Source of the DNA: an uncultured SAR86 cluster bacterium
GTDB taxonomy: Bacteria > Pseudomonadota > Gammaproteobacteria > Magnimaribacterales > AG-339-G14
Reading direction: 5' to 3'
Assembly: GCA_902632605.1 (NCBI GenBank)
Contig: CACPDB010000001.1
Location: 182,693 to 246,692 of the forward strand
DNA: 64,000 nt
In this document: piece after piece, positions 18,901-26,700 of the stretch
How positions within the stretch are numbered: position 1 is the stretch's first letter
Layout of the letters: each line of letters starts with the position of its first letter
Program-made: the position numbers and the translations under genes
Notes under the pieces: generated by a model
Seen by the model: only the letters and a program-made list of their open reading frames with translations
Database searches by the model: none
What the model was told of the DNA's origin: nothing

Positions 18901-20473
18901 TTTTGGTATCAACCCAATTGCTTGTGTTTCTGGACCTGATAACGGGTGTTTCTTTGGTGACAATCAAGGTGCGAATTCCAGTACGATTGGTGCGCCCTCA
19001 ACTGCAATCATTACCACCAGTGATCCTTGCAGCAGCACTTCAGCGCATAACTATACTAGGTGTTATCAGCCAAATTCATCCAACATGGAATTGGGTGTAA
19101 TGTACTCCATGGAAGCCAATAGCTCTGCAACCTTAGCGGATCAAAAATACAAAACTGAAACCTTTTATCAAGGTATAGCTCAGCAAAAACAATACGACGG
19201 TACTAACTATGTGGATGCCATAAATCTAAACGGTTCCAACAGTTGGCGAACTGGAAACAATTCCACAGCGAATACTTGGACTGGAAGATTCTCAGGACAT
19301 TGGCTGACCGATGTTGCATCAAACCAAAAAAGCATGCCACAGTACTTTCGATCAGGTTTAACGGCTTCTTTTGATGAAACCAACGACCGAGTCAAAGTTA
19401 CTGCCACCAATATCTACATTCATGCCGATCCAGATTGGAATGAGAATACTAATGTAGGGGAAAACACTTGGTACCATTCAGAAACAGGCTGTAGTTTCGG
19501 CAATGTATCTTGGAGTGCTGGCAGTTGTGTTGCTGTACTTCCCACGAACAATGGCGCAATTGGAAATTCTGGATTCACTTTGCAATTCGGTGACGATGAT
19601 AATCAAAAAGATTCGGCAAATTTTGCTAACTCTGCTTACATCAATAAAAAAGTTTTCGGTGCCATGCTTAAAAATGAATCAAAAAATCTTAAGTGTGGTG
19701 CGCTTTGCTCTGTGAATCTTTTAGCAACAGCAAACGTTGATAATGCCGGGGCACTGGTTACTTGGGATACCATCGACGAGAAAGATAAAGACTGGATGAG
19801 TCCTTGTAATAACAACTACAGCCATAATTGTGCTGACCCTGAACCTTCTTTGGAATACATGACTTGGGGGGTTTGGGGCTTTGCTACTAATGACGGTCTT
19901 GAATACATGGCTGGCGAACAACCCAGTGCCGTGCACATGGGTACTTGGTATGCCGGTGATTTATTGGATGCCAGCGATTGGCCAGTCAGTAGAACTGCAA
20001 CTCTTGCCGGAATGGCAATGTTTAACATGTGGAAAAGCCAAACCGTAAGTGGCGTTACGACCAATTACGCTTGGACCGAAGGCTCCAGAGCAGATGGTTC
20101 TGTTGTCTTTGATGGTTCGGGAAATTATGGCGTAACCATTAATGTTCACGATCTCGGCCAAACCACTTGTGGTGCTGGCGGTGCTAGCGGATACCCTTGT
20201 AGTTCAGGTGCTGGTAGTTCCGCAAGTTCTTTCGATAACGGACAAAGGATGGGTACTATTACTTGGACGGCAACCAACACTAGTGGAAATCCCAACTTCA
20301 GTGGAGGAGATAGTACTGCTAGTGTTAGCAATGGGGTGAGTACTTGGAAATACATGCAAGGCAGTCTTTACGGTACTTCTTCGCACGTCGAAGCAGGCGC
20401 AGAGCTAATTTATTCCAAACAGGACGCGAACAATTATATTCAAGCGATTGGTACAGTCATTTTATCGGAGTAA
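12941..20473 (+). CDS. Giant FecR-domain, cadherin-like secreted/surface protein (copy 1)
   Basis: Predicted 2,510-residue exported protein. Visible architecture: signal-like segment (17-35); FecR domain (about 70-160, with IDGTAFTIGPNS and VATVGIRGG); extremely acidic Glu/Ser low-complexity stretch (227-503) with 15-bp repeats; cadherin-like repeats (about 505-980) with FAINSSTGQVTLANALDYE units; a nidogen-like module (about 1316-1516, FKYFGQSFSHIYVNENGFLTFG); a large Cys-containing region with GQSLWYQVFNPTGRGVGLF (about 1870); and a C-terminal section (2305-2510) reminiscent of TbpB-type beta-barrels, ending LYGTSSHVEAGAELIYSK. The domain names are by eye. It is the upstream member of a tandem pair with 20790-28163. 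Its second half looks richer in G and C than the paralogue. Function unknown; adhesion or binding at the cell surface is inference. Confidence 0.9.
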   Translation: MKIKIKFLSHQSTKNIFIKLFVTLVGLSAGLLAYTQEEIGVAAAVNTTTTDNFYDPSGMFAERRLVDEGYKIIQNRTIETDEKGKAQMILIDGTAFTIGPNSKVILDKFVYNPETNDGFLEMQATGLLRLVGGKVTKKNAATINTSVATVGIRGGIVIVDSDAETTSAAFVYGQEMEVIPLNNQDGRTLLTEDGFVVEVNDPYDDIDTPELLTAEALASYSASLEGSEEEEEESESESEDESEEEEEESEEESEESEEEPEESEEESEEESEESEESEEESEESEEESTEEESTEEESTEEESTEEESAEEQSEDSGDGESSDGDSESESSDEQAPAEDSGSDDSAQEDTPDSEKSEDGPALEKEEGETEQPRSSDTTSSDESTTPIETEDDKPAADSETPDVDRQEGSGEVDLNNEFSEVSEKEEPEIVIDEDSLLTDSGISDNSSNVAPDQLTTSDDIGGELGASDLFEVEQEEEEPAEETADEVQDTTSETVQQEAIEEKMSANVSVRADSFIESSPKNTLVATTAVEGQGMTYALEDDFGVFKVNRRGKIKTKDFLDFETNEKYDLVLLVTNKRGETIRVPFTINIADVSELSATSSVRATNYHEGTTSVNTIVADINPVSDETPSYEITGEGKEYFRINKNGKIKLDKAFDSTDRKVFNLVVKVTAGTETVDVPLKIDVLENIAPDFTTACQSSCSLAESAATGTVVINSSRTDTDIDDLTYSLENNFGNKFAINQDTGQVTLNSALDYESTNSYTLNVIATDSKGITKNRSSTFNVTDVAVGYSGTLASASKAENIATGTVILNSSLSGSFSNPTYSLSGGNNKFAINSSTGQVTLANALDYETATSHSFTVTAQAGGETQSQNFTLNVSDINLGFSGSLASASKAENVATGTVILNSTVSNFSNPTYSLSGGNNKFAINSSTGQVTLANALDYETATSHTFTVTAAAGGETQSQNFTLNVDNITYTVSAPASTTSSFVKKGEFYRTGSANFTYLIDEDITSKGASDRVIGDFSTGVAGTTYSLGGTNQTYFSIDSSGILRIDDCMMCEATIRVNEEATGSNPTVPAQNFILDLEVIASIPGEGNVSSGNFTLKGKNVEANENLVMKFASGYSSKTHNFQGANPFTAIATRNSSGTGGLNNAVVTESVLTVADRVSSPHIASANDEFYTRYGQNGGKSYYRTSTRSNGDNEHGTEILDFEYWFPIDSNAHSGNVTARQYAPMSDLAAAWDDRRPTREEAKYACLDSGQGCGGGTTEVDINGNWTSTTEGSNFSGYTVTQRNFSRSVDNLLNANANGSSTGNGTGTNTLLGEYNQGFGGTNNNYVSEFEIVALPETFKYFGQSFSHIYVNENGFLTFGNGGANSNKPWHQVNLSQAPAAHNGGGRPLMYLHESGSYTAINGNGNTFPDGYQLPDVYGKPGTTHADNLDNTIFALWNDYYTDSVNNNWSIRQLWNSTTKILTIGWYNIRSYSQSNNNAEANFEVQLDFNDDSFRIVHGDFGNSFPHQSANNAFVGISKDVSCATNGEDISMCEGKDYIQLYFHDNHFGKYESPSPQYDTFQNPDGNNTPSSIDHMWNSYFTNSQTVNGTKYCYSTDLNLSSTSCASSYNQNQAKAGTHFSFVPQGTGGVKNVLLPSDIKQSYRSGRMAEFMWMHLDKDPTTLVYTPPANNATGFDAAGPNSRDGVTGGSLSAGSAITHTTALDEIVIAGEVYANRKLESFLGNAKKVVAYAPIPLLHTNKYELPQLTTNHSYGPWYDDRYKRVHTIMPPFISTDYMESKDNGTDANFDFHQLNDNSYFKGNIHGIVYNTIGSTFNNQICCHNWQNESRLDSMYGYAAKVLDHNTHVSSERFGDLANNADFVPIGQSLWYQVFNPTGRGVGLFAQLNWSCGQGGDNPNACHHGMHGTETTVAPHHSQQSLFSVLIVDSGDKSNFAKTNNPAGYSAASTGTVVDGSHYWSYKRRDGRTATTDGEYAGAEKAPQIAFGINPIACVSGPDNGCFFGDNQGANSSTIGAPSTAIITTSDPCSSTSAHNYTRCYQPNSSNMELGVMYSMEANSSATLADQKYKTETFYQGIAQQKQYDGTNYVDAINLNGSNSWRTGNNSTANTWTGRFSGHWLTDVASNQKSMPQYFRSGLTASFDETNDRVKVTATNIYIHADPDWNENTNVGENTWYHSETGCSFGNVSWSAGSCVAVLPTNNGAIGNSGFTLQFGDDDNQKDSANFANSAYINKKVFGAMLKNESKNLKCGALCSVNLLATANVDNAGALVTWDTIDEKDKDWMSPCNNNYSHNCADPEPSLEYMTWGVWGFATNDGLEYMAGEQPSAVHMGTWYAGDLLDASDWPVSRTATLAGMAMFNMWKSQTVSGVTTNYAWTEGSRADGSVVFDGSGNYGVTINVHDLGQTTCGAGGASGYPCSSGAGSSASSFDNGQRMGTITWTATNTSGNPNFSGGDSTASVSNGVSTWKYMQGSLYGTSSHVEAGAELIYSKQDANNYIQAIGTVILSE
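13801..13875 (+). repeat. 15-bp tandem repeat encoding TEEES units
   Basis: Four identical copies of atctacagaagaaga run from 13801 to 13860, with a degenerate fifth to 13875. They lie in the acidic stretch of giant protein 1 and keep the frame. Confidence 0.95.
15394..15503 (+). repeat. 110-bp exact direct repeat, copy A
   Basis: Identical to 15670-15779, offset exactly 276 bases (92 codons). It covers most of a cadherin-like repeat in giant protein 1 and implies a recent duplication or gene conversion of one domain. Confidence 0.93.
15670..15779 (+). repeat. 110-bp exact direct repeat, copy B
   Basis: Second copy of the repeat at 15394-15503. Identity resumes further downstream in the stretch encoding GGETQSQNFTLNV, so the duplicated unit is a whole 92-residue domain. 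Confidence 0.93.
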
Positions 20474-20789
20474 TTATTGAATAGGGAGAAACAGAATTTG
20501 AATTGAGCATGAGAACGGAGATCAATAACCTTTCTTTTGGAACCTTCTTTGGTTCTTTGTTGTCTTTTTGGTACTTTGACAGCAGAAAGGCTATTCATCA
20601 CCCGATCTTGCTCGGCTGGGCTCGGTGGCTTCCACCGGGTTCAGTCCAAGTCATTGATTTTATTTGGAAAAAGCTGAGCAAAAAGATTGAAAAATGGGCA
20701 TATTTTGCTAATTTTCACCTTGGCTTTTTGCTAAAACCTCAAAAAATTCGGTTTTTTTGGGGTTTTTGGCGTTGGTTATTAGAATGTAT
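20474..20789. other. Intergenic region between the two giant genes, no supported gene
   Basis: About 316 bases with no convincing gene. It holds a short hairpin GAACC/GGTTC (20540-20555) followed by T-rich sequence, a G/C-rich patch with hairpin CGGTGG-CTT-CCACCG (20623-20637), and a 12-bp hairpin (20735-20764). A Trp-rich 96-codon open frame (from 20503) crosses it and runs into the second giant gene; composition and lack of any recognisable motif argue against it being real. Confidence 0.6.
20735..20767 (+). terminator. 12-bp hairpin with T-run just upstream of giant gene 2
   Basis: Stem 20735-20746 pairs with 20753-20764 (one G-T wobble), loop of six, then TTT. It could terminate transcription from giant gene 1, or be an attenuator in the leader of gene 2, whose start is only 20-40 bases further on. 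Confidence 0.5.
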
Positions 20790-23700
20790 ATGAGACAAAA
20801 ACATATGAATCTTTTGAAAACTGCACTGATTGCAGTGAGTTTCATCGTCTATCCGTTGTCTTATGCACAAGATGAAATTGGGGTGGCAGCAGCAGTAAAC
20901 ACCAAAACTATTGATATGGTGGCTTATCCCGGAGGCAGTATTGAAAACCGTAATATTGATCCTGGTTACAAGATCATCTCGAATAGAACTATCCAAACAA
21001 ATAAAAGTGGAAAAGCCCAAATGCTCCTAGTTGATGGAACTGCCTTTACTATTGGGCCAAATTCAACGGTAACTTTGGACAAATTTATCTACGATCCAGC
21101 AACAGCATCTGGAAGCTTGGAAGTTTCCGCTAAAGGTTTAGTCAGACTGGTTGGAGGAAAAGTAACCAAAAAAAGACCTGCAATTATTAAAACAAGCACA
21201 GCTACTGTTGGAATCAGGGGAGGAATTGCAATCGTTGAGGCAAGTCCGGAAGAAACCAAAGCATCATTTGTTTATGGAGTAGAAATGGAGGTTGCTCCAT
21301 TAGAAAATCCTGATAACAGTCTGGTTTTAACTCAAGTTGGATTAAGTGTAGAAGTTGAAGCTGGTTCCGATGAAGTTGAAGATCCTGAAGTTTTAACTTC
21401 AGAGGAATTAGATGATTACTCTGATGATTTTGAAGGAAACGAAGAGCCTGAAGATGAATCAGATTCTGAAGAATCAGAAAACGACTCATCAGAGTCTGAT
21501 GATGAATCTGAGACAAGTAATGATAGTGAGGACTCAGAAGAGGAGTCTGAAGAAAGTGAAGAATCGGAGGAGGATTCTGAAGAAACCGAAGAAACCGAAG
21601 AAAATGAAGAATCGGAAGAGGATTCTGAAGAAACCGAAGAAACCGAAGAAAATGAAGAATCGGAAGAAGATTCTGAAGAAACCGAAGAAACCGAAGAAAA
21701 TGAAGAATCGGAAGAAGAGTCTCAAGAAACTGAAGAAGCGGAAGAAACCGAAGAAATTGAAGAATCGGAAGAGGATTCTGAAGAAACCGAAGAATCTGAA
21801 GAATTAGAAGATACTGAAGAAACTGAAAATGAGGAAGTAGAAGAGGAAACTGAAAGCGAAAATGTGGATGATTCCGAAGAGACAAATGATTCATCGACTG
21901 AAGAAGACACATCCGAGACTGATGAAACTGATTCAAACCAATCATCAGATTCAGAAACTCAGGATGACGAAAATTCTTCAGATGCTTCAAATGATTCTCA
22001 AGAAGAAACTACACCCCAAGAATCTGCCGATACGGAAGACGAGCCATCAGACAATAATACTGCTGCAGAGACAACAAGTTCAGATGAAGATCCAACATCT
22101 AACGATAGTAGTGAAAAATCTGTTATTGATACAGATGATGATTCTCAAGAACAATCTTCTAACAACGTTGAATCAAATGATGGCGTAGCAAATGAAACCA
22201 CATCATCGGATACATCAGGAAATACTTCTGATAGTGACTCTGCAAACGATCAATTCTCAGAAGGTTCAGAAAGTGAGGTTGAAACTCAACCAACTTCAAA
22301 TAAAAATCAATCAACTCCAGATGTTCAGCGTCCAACAGCAACAAGTACGTCATCAAGCGATGAAGCTAGTCCTCCTATTCAACCGAATCAAGGTAGAGAA
22401 ATTAAAGATACTCCATTAACTAGACCAGCTGAAGAGCCTACAACTTCACCTAGTCAAGTGACAACAAGCACCTCTTCAGATCCTGTAACTGTGACACAGC
22501 CTGTAACTGCGACTTCTTCCTCGGATTCGGTTCCATTGGTACAACCCTCGACATCAACATCATCATCTGATTCAGTACCTTTGGTTCAACCGCCAACAAC
22601 CACGTCTTCTTCAGATTCTGTTCCGCTTATTCAACCAGCTGTAGCTACATCATCTACAGAAACAATAACGCTCGAACCTTTAACTCAAGAGACTGACCCT
22701 GTGATTCCTGAAATAGACGAAAGCTTATTGGATAATTTTGATATATCAAAAAATACTTCAGATACAGGTATTGATGATTTGACTACAGCCTATGATCAAG
22801 GAGGGGAGTTATTTTTTGATGATACGCAAATTGAAACTCAAGAAGAAGAATTCATAGAGGAAGCAACTGAAGCAAATGAGGAAGTGCAAATAGAAGAGGT
22901 ACAGCAAGAACAAAAAGTTGAAGTAGTAATCGAAGCTCAACTTTCTGCGAGTACTTCTTTCATCAAAAATGACATTGAAGAAGATTTGTCAATAGGATCA
23001 TCTTTAGGAAAAATTGACGTTAACTATACCGGTTCGGAAGAGCTGAGATTTGTTTTGGGAGGAAACGGTAGCGAAAATTTTGAAATTGACAATCAAGGAA
23101 ATATTATCTTAAAAAATAATTTAGATTATGAAGCTAGACAATCTTATGACTTATTGGTTTTTACCTTCCTTGGAGATAAATCAATTACTAACGATCTCAA
23201 ATTTAAAGTTGTTGATATTGATGAAGAACCAGTTGTAGATTTAAATTTATTAGTAAACTCTCTGGCAGAAAATACCGCAACAAGCTTTAAAATAGCTGAT
23301 ATCCAGATAGACGATCCAGAAAAAAATGGTATATCAACATCCATATCCGGTGTAGATAGCGCTAAAGTTTCCATTTCAAATTCCGGAGAAATAACACTAA
23401 AAGAATCTTTGGATTTTGAAACCAAAGAAAACTTAGAGTTTGTTGTTTCGGTATTTGATGGCAAAAATACCGTGGAAAAACCAATATCTATTCAAATTAG
23501 CAATATCAATGACTTAACAGCGAGCGTTAACTTATCAAGCAATCAATTACACGAAGGTGCAGACATTGATTCAACAGTCGCTAATATCAATGTTGTCGGC
23601 GACTCTACTCTCAAATACTCTATTTTAGGAACAGATAGTTCAGATTTTTCTGTGAGTTCGGATGGAAAAATTAAATTAGCAAAGACTTTAAGTTACAGCT

Positions 23701-26700
23701 CAAAAAATATTTACGATCTTAAACTCAAGGTAGAAGGCAGGAATGATAGCGTCGAGGTACCTTTTACGGTAATTATTAAGGAAAATGAAGCCCCAGTAAT
23801 TTCTCCTAATTGCTTAAATGGATGTAGCTTTGATGAATTAACTTCTATAGGAACAACGTTAGTAGAATCTTCCAGACAAGATAATGATGGCGATAGCATC
23901 TCTTATGGTCTAGTAAATGATTTTGGAGGAAAATTTTCAATTGATCAAAACACTGGAAAGGTTTCTTTATCCAATAAATTGGATTTTGAATCACAGAATT
24001 CATATACCCTTCAGGTTAGAGCTACAGATTCCAAGAATCTCACTGATACAAAATCAGTTTCGTTGTCAGTAGGTAATATTAACATTGCTCCTTCAGCTTC
24101 CTTTAACACAGACTCTGTCGCTGTGTCTAAAGTAAACAACATAATTCTTATCGAAGAGGATATTGATGAGATAAATGATAGTAATCAAAAAATTCTTCAA
24201 GCCAGTTCAAATTTTACTGATTCATCTTCAACTTTTTCTTTATCTGGACCCGATGCAAGTAAATTTGAAATCAATAATCTTGGCGAAGTAAGAGCAAAAG
24301 ATCTCTCAAATGCAAGTTCATCGGGAGGTATCGACGTTGAAGTCCAAAGAGCTTATAACATTACTGTTACCGAGTCTCGTCCAGATGAACCTGATGGAAC
24401 TCAAAACATAACTATGTTTTCTCAGAATGTAGAAGATGATGCGGCATCTGTAGCTCGATATTCAGGAGCTTTTAATAGCGACAGTAGAGTTAGATTTAAA
24501 GCTTCTGCTGATAGGGGCGTTATAGGAACTCAGGATAATAAAGCTTTTCGAGAGACCATTTTAAGTAAAGATGATTTAGCTCGAAACAACGGCGTTACAT
24601 CTGTTTCTTCCAAGGGGCACATGCGAGTCAACAGTGGCAAAATAGAAGTTTTCTCAAGCACCATAGAAAATGGCAATAGTGAAAATGATGTGACCTCTTC
24701 GGATTGGAAATATGAGTTTCCCATTGATACCGATAGCTCAGAAGAAAGTATAAACACTTATGCTCCAAATCATGACAAATTTAATGAAACAGCTTCTTTC
24801 TCTCCAATTGATAATGATCCAACTCAGAATATTATTGAGCGAGTAAACCAAGGAAATTACTACGAGGCAGGAGAGGGTATTCAAACTGTTCTTACACATA
24901 AACTAAATGTTTCTGGTAGCGGAAAAGTTACAAACTTACAATTGCCACAGAACTTTACTTATTACGGTGATACATTTACTCACATCAATGTCTCTGAAAA
25001 TGGCTATATAAAATTCTCTACAAATAGTTCTGTGGCCGATGATGTATCCGGTTGGCAACACGGAGTACCATTGATGTATCTTTTTGATGCAGCTGACTAC
25101 GATACAGCTAATGGGTGGCCAGATAGTTATCAAGTCCCAACACAGTATCGAGGATCAAATTTAAGCAATACTTTATTTCCAATTTGGTCATACTTTCGAG
25201 CAGAAGCCAATGAAAAAACCGATATAAGAACTTTATGGAACCCTACAACTAAAAATTATGTAATAGGATTTTATAATTTAAGCTCCACAGATCATGAGGA
25301 TAACAAAGTAAATGTGGAAGTTGTTTTAAACACAGTTTCAGGTGAAATTAAATTTATATACGGAGACTTTGGCTCAAATTTTCAAAAATTTGATAGTGGA
25401 AGTAATACCCTGATAGGGATTTCAGGAGATTTATCTCAGTCAGAATACACACAAATATATTATTGCGATCAAAACGAGGATTGTTCAAATTTTGGTGAAA
25501 ATGACGCAACTAGTACATTTGCGGACCACGCATCCAGAACTACCGATAGAGGTGTGATTAATAGTCTTTACAATTCATCTCTTTTTACAAATCATGGAGC
25601 AAAAAAAATAACCGACTTTTCAACATTAGTCTTTTCTCCTAATGGAGGGTCTGCATATAACTTTTCATATAATGATGTCACTTCAAATTCATTTTTAAAT
25701 GCAACAGATGACGGAAGTCTTTCTGGACCAACATTTACCAATTCTGAAATTACCTCTTCTGGTAGACAGGGGAATAATTTCAATTTTTTATGGATGAATT
25801 TAGATAAATCAGCGGTAAATATTTCCTATAGAGCCGCATCAGAATCAAATCCAGGAGGCTACAATAATAACTCTCCTAATTACAAGGACGGATCTTTTGG
25901 AACTGCTGACTATGCAAATGCGAGCTATAATTTGCTCGAAGACCAAATAACTATTGCTGGAATCCCATATTCAACCTCTGACTTTGAAAAACTCATAACC
26001 CAGTATGGTTCAAACTCAAAACGAGTTGTTGCTTTTGCACCAATACCTATTGAATACACATCTAAAAGGAAAAATCCTAATTTAGAAAGTCTTAGTTATA
26101 CAAATGATAAAGAGCATTTGAAATATTTCTTACCTCAATTTTTCTCTACGGATTATTTAGACCCCCAATTTGATGGAAGTGACAAACTATTCGATTTTGA
26201 TGTTCTGCAAGAAAATGATTATTGTCAGATTCCTAGTTCTCTCAATTGTACTTATGCAGTTAATGATTTAAAAAATAGAGATTTGCAAAGACCTAGCTCC
26301 AGCGTAAATGCTTCTTCAGCTTATAATGATAATTACAGCTGGGTTTCTATCGCTTTATCTGGCCAAGGCACTAATGAATTTATAAAAACTAATAGATTTT
26401 CTGGTTCAAATAATTATGTGCCCGAAGGTCAGTCTCTTTGGTATCAAGTATTTAAACCAACAGGAAAAGGCGTTGGTTTATTTGTCCAATTAAATTTTAA
26501 TTGTGAGAGCGGAGGTCCTTGTAGTTCTGCTAAACCTTCTTATTCAACTCAAAGTAGTTATTTATCTATTTTACTTAGCGATACAGACTCACGCTCCAAT
26601 ATGCCGGGATACTATATAGGAGATACCGGTTTGGCTATCTCTGGCTCACAATATTTCTCTTATCAAAGGAAGTCTTCAAGAAACATAACCAATGATGGAG

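Noticed and set aside
20503-20793. 96-codon Trp-rich open frame between the giant genes
   Set aside because: It runs into the start of the second giant gene, crosses three hairpins and shows no recognisable motif; most likely chance in a structured spacer.
21561-21752. Regular direct repeats resembling a CRISPR array
   Set aside because: Units are contiguous, in frame and protein-coding with no unique spacers; a tandem coding repeat, not CRISPR.
21214-21990. 258-codon minus-strand open frame inside giant gene 2
   Set aside because: It is the antisense of the GAA/GAT/TCT-rich acidic repeat, so its Leu/Phe/Pro/His-rich translation is a composition artefact.
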